DNA of 57,524 nucleotides from assembly GCF_900314695.1 (NCBI RefSeq), contig NZ_OMWD01000015.1:1-57524 (forward strand), given 5' to 3'. A program made the translations under genes and the position numbers. Below the pieces are notes generated by a model, which was not told the origin of the DNA, did no database searches, and saw only the letters and a list, made by a program, of their open reading frames with translations. This DNA is from an uncultured Methanobrevibacter sp. (GTDB taxonomy: Archaea > Methanobacteriota > Methanobacteria > Methanobacteriales > Methanobacteriaceae). This document shows positions 1 to 8,524 of the stretch, piece by piece. Within the stretch, counting starts at the first letter, position 1. Each line of letters starts with the position of its first letter.

Positions 1-3000
1 TAGCCAAATCAGAAGCCGGAGAAACATCAATTATTTCAGAATCATTATTATTACTCAAATCATAATCAAACTCACGAGCACTAACAGAAACATTATTTTC
101 GACAGTACCAGTCTGATTAACCATAGTAATAATATCCAATTGAATATCCTCATCAGGATTTAATTTATTTATTGTCCAAATACCAGTTTTAGGGTTAAAT
201 TTACCACTGCCATTATCAGCAACCCAAATCAAGGATTTAGGAAGGACATCATTCACAACAATATCATGAGCGACATCAAGACCATTATTTCTAACAACAA
301 TACTCCAAGTCACACAGTCCCTATAGTTCGGATTACTTTCATTTACAGTTTTTACAACCTCCATATCACAAGCAGGATTGATTAATACCGATGCATTAGC
401 ACGGTTATTGGACAAATCATGATCAAATTCGTTTCCAGTAACATTAGCAATATTGACAAAACGGCCAGTATTTTCAACTTTACAGATTATTTCCAAAATA
501 ACACTCTCACCAACAGCAAGTTTATCGATGTTAATAACTCCATTGGAATAACTACCTTTCTCCAAAACAGAATCAACATAAACAAAGCCATCAGGCAAGA
601 CATCAGTCATAACAACTCCAGTTGCAACATCAGGACCATTATTAGAAACAATCAACCTCCATCTAACCAAATCATTGAAATTAGCCTGAGACACATTAAC
701 ATGTTTAACAATAGCCAAATCAGAAGCCGGAGAAACTTTAATTATTCCAGAATCATTATTATTACTCAAATCATAATCAACTTCCTGACCGGAAACTGAA
801 ACATTGTTTGTAATTACTCCTGTTGCATTTACACGACAAATGATTTTTAATCTAGATTCCTGATTAACATTAAGAGTACCAATGTTCCATATTCCAGTGA
901 TATGGTCATAATTTCTATCGTTGCTAATCCAAATCAAAGATTTAGGAAGAATATCTTTTGCCACAACGCCATGTGCAGTATCCGGACCATTATTTTTAAC
1001 GACAATAGTCCATTCCACCAAATCATTATAATCTGGAAGTGAATTGTTAACCATCTTTTTTACTTCCAAATCAGATGTTGGAGGAACAATAATGCTAGAT
1101 TGATCATGATTGTTAGTTAAATTAATGTCAAACTCTTTAGAAGTCACATTAGCTTTATTAACTATTTCACCAGTTTTATTAATTATGGCAAAAATATTAA
1201 CAATCTTTTGCTCACCAACATTCAATTCACCAATATTCAATATACCTGTTGCAGGATCATATTTTCCACCACTGTCATCACGGATATAAATTAATCCTTC
1301 AGGCAAAATATCAGTTACCACAACGCCGGTTGCTTTATTTGGACCTGCATTTGTAATGTTTAATGTCCAGACAACAACATCTTCAAAGTTATAATTATCT
1401 GAATTAGAGGATTTCTCTATTCTGCTGTCTATCTTAGGAGAAACTGTGAAAGTTGTCCTATTGGTTATTGCTTTATAATAGGTATCTTCAAAGTGTTTTG
1501 CAGTTACATAGTATTTTCCAGGTTGTAAATTGTTTAATTCATCTGAAACTTCACCTAAATAATTAGAATTCAATGTCTTATTGTAAACAACAGTGCCGTC
1601 ATCTTTTTCTACAGTCAATTCTATTTCCATGTTATATTCACGATCATCCTGATATAATCTCCCATCATTTGTTGCACCATTAATCGGATTTTCATTATCA
1701 ATTTTGATTTTAGAATAGCTTGCAGCATTGTAGATTGCATTTGAAACAGCCAAATTATTATATTTTGCAATATTATTTCCACCATGAATGATAGATTTGA
1801 TTTCTTCACTATCTCCATAATAAATATCATTGGCAAAAATTGGCAATGCATAAACCCATGCCTGATTCTGATACATAGTATTATTGACAAATATTGATTT
1901 TTCACTGAATTTATCCAAGTAAACGGCACTACCATTTCTTGCAGTATTATAGTAAAACTCATTATTTTCAATGTTTGTGTTGGTACTGTTTACATAGATT
2001 GCACCACCTAAACCTTCATTGTATTTATCTTTATCCGGAATTGCACTATTATTCCTAAATGAAGAATTAACAATGAATGTATTTTTTCCTTTGGTAAATA
2101 CTGCACCACCATCAATTTCAGCAATATTACCATTTAAAAATGAATTTTTTAATGTGACTGTAGTAGCTTCCATATTCAATGCGCCACCATATGTTGATGC
2201 ATAATTATCATTGAATTTACAATTATCGAATTCGATATTAAATCCACATAATTGAACTGCGCCACCCAATGGGGCTTCATTTTCAATAAATGTACAATCA
2301 TTAATTTTTAAATTCATTGAAGGATAAAAACCAAGACCTGTAGATAAGGCTCCTCCATATTCTGAAGCCTTGTTGGATATGAAAATACAATCATTCAATT
2401 TCCCAGATGCATGATATGTTAACGCTCCACCCTCATCAGCAGAATTGTTAATAAATATGCATCCTCTATATTCTACACCATTACGGATGCATCCTGCACC
2501 ACCATGAGTATGACCACCTTTAGAAGTTACATAATTGTTGGTGAAATTACAATTTGAAACAAGTCCATTACAATTTGGCTCATCCATACCTATTTGAATC
2601 GCACCCCCATAACAATCACTTCCAACAGTATCAATAACCCGATTAGATGTAAACAAACAATTAATTACTTTTGAATTCTTTCCAAATAACCCTAAAGCAC
2701 CTCCTGCTATATTTGCAGTATTTGAACTAAATTTACAATTTTTAACAACCGTATTTACCGCAAATGATGAATTATACCTACTACTTACTCCTGCACCACC
2801 TGTAGAAGCATGGTTATTTTCAAAAATACAATTATCGATTACAACATTATTGCCTTCAATATATATTCCCCCACCTCTACTACGATTACCATTAATAAAT
2901 TTTAGATTGCTGATAACAGTGCCTGCAGCCGCACTTTTAATCGAAAAAATCCCTACCGAATTTTTACCATTGAGAGTGGCTGAAGACGATGATGTTATCT

Positions 3001-3376
3001 CCAATTTTTTATTTATATAAATACCATCATTGTCATTTTTAGATACGAAACTACCTTTTAAAATAATTTTATCATCAGCGCTTGCCTTATTGATCACCTC
3101 TTGAATATCACTAAAACTACCGCCATTCAATGTATATGTTTTAGCAGTTAAAATTTCATCTTTTTGATTATTGTCCAAACTTAACAGTTCATTTTGAGAA
3201 TTTTCTAGCGTATCTTCAACATCTAAACCAATTTCCATTTCACTACTATTTTCATTTAATTCAACAGCATATGAATTGTCCATATTTAATCCAAATGCTG
3301 CAAATACTAAACAAACAAATAGCATCGAAATTAAGAAATTTTTGCTAATTGCTATCTTTTGAGTTTTTTTCAACAT
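1..3376 (-). CDS. Adhesin-like surface protein, beta-helix plus DUF11 repeats (C-terminus beyond window)
   Basis: The minus-strand frame is open from ATG 3376 to the window edge, over 1,120 codons, and the C-terminus is missing. The start has a GGTGAT site three bases upstream. Residues 1-37 form a signal peptide (KK..K, hydrophobic core, ending NSYA). About residues 80-540 are a right-handed parallel beta-helix with many short NC.F..N.A..GGA(I/L) coils. An Ig-like or carboxypeptidase-regulatory-like segment follows (about 560-640), then four complete DUF11-type repeats of about 118 residues with the pattern VxWxxxVxNNGPDxAxxVxxxDxLP, and the start of a fifth. This is the Methanobrevibacter adhesin-like protein design, in which exported proteins are displayed on the pseudomurein wall. 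A ligand is not predictable. The wall anchor lies beyond the window. Confidence 0.9.
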   Translation of the reverse strand, partial: MLKKTQKIAISKNFLISMLFVCLVFAAFGLNMDNSYAVELNENSSEMEIGLDVEDTLENSQNELLSLDNNQKDEILTAKTYTLNGGSFSDIQEVINKASADDKIILKGSFVSKNDNDGIYINKKLEITSSSSATLNGKNSVGIFSIKSAAAGTVISNLKFINGNRSRGGGIYIEGNNVVIDNCIFENNHASTGGAGVSSRYNSSFAVNTVVKNCKFSSNTANIAGGALGLFGKNSKVINCLFTSNRVIDTVGSDCYGGAIQIGMDEPNCNGLVSNCNFTNNYVTSKGGHTHGGAGCIRNGVEYRGCIFINNSADEGGALTYHASGKLNDCIFISNKASEYGGALSTGLGFYPSMNLKINDCTFIENEAPLGGAVQLCGFNIEFDNCKFNDNYASTYGGALNMEATTVTLKNSFLNGNIAEIDGGAVFTKGKNTFIVNSSFRNNSAIPDKDKYNEGLGGAIYVNSTNTNIENNEFYYNTARNGSAVYLDKFSEKSIFVNNTMYQNQAWVYALPIFANDIYYGDSEEIKSIIHGGNNIAKYNNLAVSNAIYNAASYSKIKIDNENPINGATNDGRLYQDDREYNMEIELTVEKDDGTVVYNKTLNSNYLGEVSDELNNLQPGKYYVTAKHFEDTYYKAITNRTTFTVSPKIDSRIEKSSNSDNYNFEDVVVWTLNITNAGPNKATGVVVTDILPEGLIYIRDDSGGKYDPATGILNIGELNVGEQKIVNIFAIINKTGEIVNKANVTSKEFDINLTNNHDQSSIIVPPTSDLEVKKMVNNSLPDYNDLVEWTIVVKNNGPDTAHGVVAKDILPKSLIWISNDRNYDHITGIWNIGTLNVNQESRLKIICRVNATGVITNNVSVSGQEVDYDLSNNNDSGIIKVSPASDLAIVKHVNVSQANFNDLVRWRLIVSNNGPDVATGVVMTDVLPDGFVYVDSVLEKGSYSNGVINIDKLAVGESVILEIICKVENTGRFVNIANVTGNEFDHDLSNNRANASVLINPACDMEVVKTVNESNPNYRDCVTWSIVVRNNGLDVAHDIVVNDVLPKSLIWVADNGSGKFNPKTGIWTINKLNPDEDIQLDIITMVNQTGTVENNVSVSAREFDYDLSNNNDSEIIDVSPASDLA

Positions 3377-3836
3377 TTTATCACCTAAGCGAGGACGATG
3401 ACAAATACCATTAATTAACAAAAGCTATTAATTAGCAATTAAACTTTTTACCTTAATTAAAATCCTAAAAAGAATGTCCCATCATTATAAAATTTAAAAC
3501 AGTTCCAAAATCATTAGAAAAACTATTCATTAGCCCCCTAACACAAATATTTTTTTATAAACATTTGCCCAAAGTTTAGAACCATAATAATTTTACAAAG
3601 TAAAATAAACTTTTTTAAAATCTTGCTAAATTTACCTTAAAATAAAAGATAACCTCCTTTAAATCCTCAAAATCATTATTAAACTTCAATTTATTTAAAT
3701 TTTTTCTAAAAAACGATAGCAATTTCTTATTTTAAAAAAATATGCCATTCAAAAATAAAAAACATAAAGTGAAATAAAAAAAATATTTTATCTATGAAAG
3801 AGAAATAAAAGTATAATAAAAGTTAAGGTAAGAGAC
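3377..3836. promoter_or_regulatory. AT-rich divergent intergenic region
   Basis: This 460-base spacer lies between the start of the adhesin-like gene (minus) and the start of the wall-binding protein (plus). It is very AT-rich with long A and T runs and holds no open frame that looks coding. It must contain the promoters of both genes; a plausible plus-strand TATA-like stretch is around 3783-3795, followed by an AAGGTAAGAG ribosome site just before 3837. No RNA gene or clear repeat was seen. Confidence 0.4.
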
Positions 3837-4967
3837 ATGAGGAAAAAAATCGCAATATTAATAATGGCATTACTATTAATTGCACCAGTTATACAAGATG
3901 TAACTGCAACTAAAACTGTTTTTATCACAACAGACAATATTGTTGATCATGATTTCGATGTAGGATTAATAACAGCCATTAAAAACTACGTACAGGAACT
4001 TAGCGGTGGAGAACTTCAAGTTGTAATTGATAATCAAGCCCCAGCTGCCGGAGAAGGTTATCGGTCGATTGAAGTAACAAGTGATGCAAGCATAGATTTA
4101 GCTGCATCAGATGCTGGAAATTATATACAATTAGCAAATTATAGTGCACATTCCAATAAACAAATTGTTTTTGTCAATATAGGAGATTATGACTTAGATA
4201 ACTCTTCAAACTACCTCAGAAGAGCATGGGATGACAATTATACCAATGAAACTATTGCTGGAGTGCATGACCCTGGAACACTTCTTAGAAATTCAGGAAT
4301 ATTTTATGTACAACCTGCAAAAGAATTCCCAGACAAATACAAAAACGGCATTTTAGACAATTATGATGATGAAATGGCTAAACAGATTGCTCAAGAAATT
4401 GTTGGCATCATCAATACCCATGATAATGATACAAAAGTATTCAGCGAGGATCTGGTTGTTAAAAATAAAATTAGCCCTGCAGGAATGGCAAATGCAAGCA
4501 AAGAATTATTGAATAGTGGTGATAAAGAGTTTAATGGGACCTTCGGAGCATACACTGCCCCACAATTATTATATCAAACCAGTTCCTATTTAAATGGTAA
4601 TGGATTAGATATTCCAAAAACTTTCAAAGAGCCTGAAAATCCAATGGGCGTTTCAATATTTGCAAAAGGATCATATTCAATTTCTGATTATTTCAAAATG
4701 GGAGGAATAGTTAGAAATTATATGGACGAACATGGTCAAGCCCCTGACTCAATTGAATATGAAGGTGCACAAATCAGTTATTATGATTTATTATATAACT
4801 TCGCAAAAATAACTCAAAATCATACAGACAGTGCACATATGGGCTTTGAAAATGAATATCAGTTTGAAAAAGTAAATAGTTCATTCTTACTGGATGCATT
4901 CCCATTCATATTAGTATTATTCATATTATTCCTTGCGTATTTAGTTTATAAACGAATAAGAAGATAA
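3837..4967 (+). CDS. Secreted, membrane-anchored protein with pseudomurein-binding-type repeat
   Basis: 376 residues. Residues 1-24 are a signal peptide (MRKK, hydrophobic stretch, TATA cleavage region). Residues about 25-200 are an alpha/beta-looking domain that I do not recognise. Residues about 278-326 match the pseudomurein-binding repeat pattern: SISDYFKMGGIVRNYMDEHG, then P, then an ISYYDLLYNFAKI segment, like the family's helix, proline and LYL order. Residues 351-370 form one transmembrane helix followed by a KRIRR cytoplasmic tail. The protein therefore probably sits on the outer membrane face and touches the pseudomurein wall. The spacer upstream has its own promoter, and the aquaporin gene follows 56 bases later on the same strand. 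The function of the N-terminal domain is unknown. Confidence 0.72.
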   Translation: MRKKIAILIMALLLIAPVIQDVTATKTVFITTDNIVDHDFDVGLITAIKNYVQELSGGELQVVIDNQAPAAGEGYRSIEVTSDASIDLAASDAGNYIQLANYSAHSNKQIVFVNIGDYDLDNSSNYLRRAWDDNYTNETIAGVHDPGTLLRNSGIFYVQPAKEFPDKYKNGILDNYDDEMAKQIAQEIVGIINTHDNDTKVFSEDLVVKNKISPAGMANASKELLNSGDKEFNGTFGAYTAPQLLYQTSSYLNGNGLDIPKTFKEPENPMGVSIFAKGSYSISDYFKMGGIVRNYMDEHGQAPDSIEYEGAQISYYDLLYNFAKITQNHTDSAHMGFENEYQFEKVNSSFLLDAFPFILVLFILFLAYLVYKRIRR

Positions 4968-5023
4968 TTTTTAATATCATAAAAAACAAAATTTACATTT
5001 TAAAAAAAATAGAGGGAAAAATT

Positions 5024-5707
5024 ATGAAAAGATATATAGCAGAATTAATCGGAACAATGGTTCTTGTATTATTTGGATGTGGAAGTGCAGCAATTGCAGG
5101 TTCAGTTTTAGGAAATCTTGGTATTGCAATGGCATTTGGATTATCAATTGTAGCAATGGCATACGTAATTGGCGACATATCAGGATGTCACATCAATCCA
5201 GCCGTTTCAATAGGTATGTGGATAGATGGCAGAATGGAAGCAAAAGACTTAATAATGTACATTGTATTCCAATGTATTGGTGCAATTATTGGTATTGCAC
5301 TTCTTGCAGCTATTATTAACTCATCAGCATACCTTGGAGGATATGCTACAACAGGATTAGGTCAAAACGGATTTGGAATGGCATCAAGTGTTGGCCTTAA
5401 TGTCGTAGGTGCAATTATTGTAGAAATTATCTTAACTTTTGTCTTTGTATTCACCGTTCTTGGCGTTACCAAAAAAGTGGAAAATGCAACTATTGCAGGT
5501 ATTGTAATAGGTTTAACATTAGCATTTGTACATATTATGGGAATTCCGTTAACTGGTACTTCAGTTAACCCTGCACGTAGTTTAGCTCCTGCATTATTCA
5601 TGGGCGGTCAAGCTCTCCAACAAGTATGGGTATTTATTTTAGCACCTATAGTTGGTGCAGTAATTGCAGGATTACTATACAAAGGTTTAATTTCAGAGGA
5701 TGCATAA
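5024..5707 (+). CDS. aqpZ: Aquaporin, AqpZ-type water channel
   Basis: 227 residues, six membrane helices and both MIP family half-helix motifs: HINPAVS and SVNPARS. Aligned by eye with E. coli AqpZ, the narrow selectivity-filter residues appear to be Phe (in MAFGL), His (in FVHIMGIP), Thr (in TGTS) and Arg (in NPARS), the water-selective set. Glycerol facilitators have Gly in place of this His, and methanogen AqpM has Ile. The sequence GCGSAAIAG near the N-terminus is also AqpZ-like. A Cys precedes the first NPA (SGCHINPA), a position that could make the pore mercury-sensitive. The gene has an AGAGGGAAA ribosome site and a hairpin terminator at its end. It is probably used for fast osmotic water movement. 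MIP assignment is certain; the water-only subtype is inferred. Confidence 0.9.
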   Translation: MKRYIAELIGTMVLVLFGCGSAAIAGSVLGNLGIAMAFGLSIVAMAYVIGDISGCHINPAVSIGMWIDGRMEAKDLIMYIVFQCIGAIIGIALLAAIINSSAYLGGYATTGLGQNGFGMASSVGLNVVGAIIVEIILTFVFVFTVLGVTKKVENATIAGIVIGLTLAFVHIMGIPLTGTSVNPARSLAPALFMGGQALQQVWVFILAPIVGAVIAGLLYKGLISEDA

Positions 5708-5725
5708 TCCTCTAACTTTTTTTAT
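5695..5725 (+). terminator. Hairpin plus T-run terminator of the aquaporin gene
   Basis: AGAGGAT (5695-5701) pairs perfectly with ATCCTCT (5707-5713) around the loop GCATA, and a seven-T run follows at once. The stem includes the aquaporin stop codon. The next gene is convergent, so a terminator is expected here. Confidence 0.7.
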
Positions 5726-5727
5726 TT

Positions 5728-6420
5728 TCAAATTTTTATACTTCCAGTATATGTATAACCCTTAATCTCTTCAAAATCAGTTTTTATTTTAAAATCAAAT
5801 GTTTTTTCATTAGCAACATACATATGAGCCAATGCGATTCCCACATCAATAGGATTCCACTTTTTAAGAACTTGACGCTTTAATATATTCTGTCTGATTT
5901 GATATACGTCAAAGCCATCCCCAGTATGTTTAAAGTACCAAGGTTGCGAATTGATAGCTGACGGCGCTAATCGTGCAGGTTCCAATCTATCATCATCGTT
6001 GTCACTGATTTTGGATAATTTTTTTCTTTTGAAGGAATTAACTTCCCTTGATTTGTCATTAGACTTTCCAAATGCAATTGCAATTATGAAATTAGGATCT
6101 TTCTTCTTAACTGATGCCATTCCAACCCAACAGCTTCCAATATCAATACTCTGTAAAAAAAGGGAAACCTGCTGAAAAACAAAACCAATATTTTCAAGAT
6201 AATTTTCCTTTTTCTCGGAATATAATGTCAAGTAATATGGTGCTTTCCAACGAGTCTTAATGTTGAGTTCATTTTTTTTAAGAATTTCATACCTGTAATC
6301 GATTTTCTCATTTAATGGCTTAACATTGGATATGAAGTCATGAATAGGCCCCATATCAATGGCTTCATCAACATACTTGCGACAAGATTTCCTAAGATAT
6401 ATCTGATTGACTAAATTCAT
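5728..6420 (-). CDS. Nitroreductase-like flavoprotein
   Basis: 230 residues. The N-terminal YLRKSCRKYVD matches the RxSxRxF opening of nitroreductase-family FMN proteins, and the middle VSLFLQSIDIGSCWVGM resembles the family's 'ala..lGlgscwig' helix. The C-terminal part (APSAINSQPWYFKH) repeats the second FMN-contact motif (APSaxNxQPW). Together this fits the two-half 'putative TM nitroreductase' subgroup rather than classical dimeric NfsB enzymes. The start at 6420 has an AGGTGAT site. Substrate unknown. It is convergent with the aquaporin gene and divergent from pyrH. Confidence 0.75.
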   Translation of the reverse strand: MNLVNQIYLRKSCRKYVDEAIDMGPIHDFISNVKPLNEKIDYRYEILKKNELNIKTRWKAPYYLTLYSEKKENYLENIGFVFQQVSLFLQSIDIGSCWVGMASVKKKDPNFIIAIAFGKSNDKSREVNSFKRKKLSKISDNDDDRLEPARLAPSAINSQPWYFKHTGDGFDVYQIRQNILKRQVLKKWNPIDVGIALAHMYVANEKTFDFKIKTDFEEIKGYTYTGSIKI

Positions 6421-6508
6421 TGAAAATCACCTTATATAGAACTTTATAATTAAAACAATATAAAATTTAAATAATATTGAATTGATACATTATAAATAAG
6501 GTGAATTT

Positions 6509-7186
6509 ATGAAAATTGTTATTGCAATTGGAGGATCAATATTACTTAAAGAATATGATTGTAAAAAATTCCAAGAGTACAGTGCTATATTAAAGGATTT
6601 ATCTAAAGAACATGAATTATTCGTCGTTGTTGGTGGTGGAAAGCCTGCAAGAGAATACATTGGAGTAGTTCGTGATTTAGGTGCCGGTGAAGCACAATGT
6701 GACGATATAGGAATAGAAGTTACAAGAATTAATGCAAAATTATTATTGTCTGCACTTGGAGATGCAGCATATCAAAGAGTTCCTCACAACTTCCAAGAAG
6801 CTTTGGAATTCTCAGCAAGTGGAAAAATTATTGTTATGGGTGGAACCGAACCTGCTCACAGTACCGATGCAGTATCTGCAATTCTTGCAGAATACATTAA
6901 TGCAGACAAGTTAATTAATCTTACTTCAGTCGATGGAATGTATACCAAAGACCCTAACAAATTTGATGACGCCGAACTTGTTCCTGAAATTTCAGCAACT
7001 GATTTGCTTGAATTTTTAAGTGGCAAAGATGTTAAAGCAGGAACTTACGAATTCTTTGACACCACAGCTGTTCAAATGATTAAAAGATCCAATTTAGAAA
7101 CTGTTATTACCAATGGTTTTGAACCTGAAAACTTAATTAAAGCAGTGAATGGCGAAGAAATCGGTACTAAAGTAATAAATGAATAG
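6509..7186 (+). CDS. pyrH: UMP kinase, archaeal type
   Basis: 225 residues, amino acid kinase family. It phosphorylates UMP to UDP with ATP in pyrimidine synthesis. Visible motifs: the N-terminal IAIGGSIL loop, VVVGGGKPAREYI, the MGGTEPAHSTDAVSA UMP-site segment, and LTSVDGMYTKDP near the ATP site. The length is that of archaeal UMP kinases. The gene starts with AGGTGAATTTATG and ends eight bases before the tatD start, so the two are probably cotranscribed. Confidence 0.95.
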   Translation: MKIVIAIGGSILLKEYDCKKFQEYSAILKDLSKEHELFVVVGGGKPAREYIGVVRDLGAGEAQCDDIGIEVTRINAKLLLSALGDAAYQRVPHNFQEALEFSASGKIIVMGGTEPAHSTDAVSAILAEYINADKLINLTSVDGMYTKDPNKFDDAELVPEISATDLLEFLSGKDVKAGTYEFFDTTAVQMIKRSNLETVITNGFEPENLIKAVNGEEIGTKVINE

Positions 7187-7194
7187 GTGATTAA

Positions 7195-7983
7195 GTGGAA
7201 AATCTCATTGATATTGGTTTAAACCTAATGCACTCCTCTTTTAAAAAGGACAGATTGGAAATAATCGAAGAAGCCAAAAAAGTTGGAGTCACCCAGTTTA
7301 TCATTACTGGAACCAATGTACATTCAAGCCATATGGCTGCAGAATATGTTTCAAAATTTCCTGGAACATTATTTTCAACATCAGGAGTTCATCCTCATGA
7401 TGCAAAGACTTGCAATGGACATACTATCAATGAATTAGAAAAAATAGCTAAAAGCAAAAGTGTTGTGGCCATCGGAGAATGTGGTCTTGATTACAATAGA
7501 AATTTTTCACCACAGGATTTGCAAAGAAAATGGTTCGAAGCACAAGTTGAATTAGCTGAAAAATTAGACATGCCTTTATTTTTACATGAAAGAGAAGCAC
7601 ATAAAGATTTATATGATATATTAAAAAGGCATGACGATGTTGTCGAAAAAGCAGTTGTCCATTGTTTTACAGGAACAAAACAAGAAGCACAAAATTACAT
7701 TGATTTAAGTTGTAGCATAGGTGTTACTGGATGGATTTGTGACATGAAAAGAGGAAGAGACCTGCAAGAGGCAGTGAGTGTTATTCCTCCCGAAAAATTA
7801 ATGATTGAAACTGATGCACCATTTTTAATACCTAAAAACTTTGATAAAAAACCTAAAAAAAATAGAAACGAACCGAAATATTTACCACATATCCTCGAAA
7901 CAATTGCACTTTGCATGGGCCTTGATGCAGAAGAACTCGCAGTTCAAGTTACTAAAAATACAAAAGAATTTTTTAAAATATAA
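7195..7983 (+). CDS. tatD: TatD-family metal-dependent nuclease
   Basis: 262 residues, GTG start preceded by GGTGATTAA. The sequence follows E. coli TatD itself closely: IDIGLNLMHSSFKKDR at the N-terminus (TatD has DIGVNL.SSQFAKDR, without the HxH of other family members), then GVHPHD, AIGECGLDYNRNFS, VVHCFTG, GVTGWICD and IETDAPFLIP. TatD acts as a 3'-5' exonuclease on single-stranded DNA or RNA and takes part in DNA repair in bacteria. Two metal-site positions seen here are the Glu of GECGLD and the Asp of ETDAP. The close likeness to bacterial TatD suggests horizontal acquisition, which I infer only from motif resemblance. Confidence 0.92.
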   Translation: MENLIDIGLNLMHSSFKKDRLEIIEEAKKVGVTQFIITGTNVHSSHMAAEYVSKFPGTLFSTSGVHPHDAKTCNGHTINELEKIAKSKSVVAIGECGLDYNRNFSPQDLQRKWFEAQVELAEKLDMPLFLHEREAHKDLYDILKRHDDVVEKAVVHCFTGTKQEAQNYIDLSCSIGVTGWICDMKRGRDLQEAVSVIPPEKLMIETDAPFLIPKNFDKKPKKNRNEPKYLPHILETIALCMGLDAEELAVQVTKNTKEFFKI

Positions 7984-7998
7984 AATGGAGATGAAAAA

Positions 7999-8190
7999 AT
8001 GGCAGTAGAACCTCATAAACATTGTCCTATTTGTGGGACACCAATACCTTTAAACGAACTTGTATGCTCACCAGATTGTCAAAAAGTTTGGGATGCAAGA
8101 TTAAATCAAAGAAAAAGATCCCAGATAATATTATATGTCGTTATTGCAATATTCTTAATAATTTGGGCATATTTAACATTTATGAAATAA
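7999..8190 (+). CDS. DUF2116-type zinc-ribbon membrane protein
   Basis: 63 residues. Residues 8-31 hold two CxxC-like metal knuckles (HCPICGTPI and VCSPDCQ), and residues 42-60 form one transmembrane helix with a short tail. This matches the small DUF2116 zinc-ribbon family of methanogens. No function is known. It starts 16 bases after tatD with a GGAGATG ribosome site and is followed directly by the YbjQ gene, in an apparent run from pyrH to 9376. Confidence 0.8.
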   Translation: MAVEPHKHCPICGTPIPLNELVCSPDCQKVWDARLNQRKRSQIILYVVIAIFLIIWAYLTFMK

Positions 8191-8199
8191 GTGATAAAT

Positions 8200-8523
8200 A
8201 TGATTTTAACATCCTCAAATACCCTTGAAAATAAAACAGTTATAGAATATAAAGGATTAGTTACTGGAGAGTCATTAATTGGTTCCAATATTTATAAGGA
8301 TTTATTTTCAGGTGTTCGTGATGTTGTAGGTGGGAGAACATCCAGATATGAAGAAGAAATCCAAAAAGCACGGGATATTTCCTTAAACAGTATGACTGAA
8401 AAAGCTGAAAGTTTAGGTGCAAATGCAATTATTGGACTTAAAATTTCTTATGATAATCTTGGCGGTACCATGGGAAACACCATTCTTGTTACAGCTTATG
8501 GTACTGCAATAAAATACGAATAA
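8200..8523 (+). CDS. YbjQ (UPF0145) family protein
   Basis: 107 residues from ATG 8200. I prefer this start to GTG 8191, because that GTG lies in the ribosome site (AGTGATAAAT) and family members begin MILT. The sequence shows the YbjQ order: EYKGLVTGESLIGSNIYKDLFSGVRDVVGGR, a central helix E..I..AR...L..M...A..LGANAIIGL, and a final strand ending VTAYGTAI. The family forms small pentameric or dodecin-like rings and is sometimes called heavy-metal-binding, with no settled function. Its downstream neighbour carries a divergent copy of the same fold. Confidence 0.9.
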   Translation: MILTSSNTLENKTVIEYKGLVTGESLIGSNIYKDLFSGVRDVVGGRTSRYEEEIQKARDISLNSMTEKAESLGANAIIGLKISYDNLGGTMGNTILVTAYGTAIKYE

Positions 8524-8524
8524 C

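Noticed and set aside
419..2204. Plus-strand and off-frame frames inside the adhesin-like gene
   Set aside because: They run antisense to repeats with clear DUF11 and beta-helix coding on the minus strand, and have low-complexity Asn/Ile composition.
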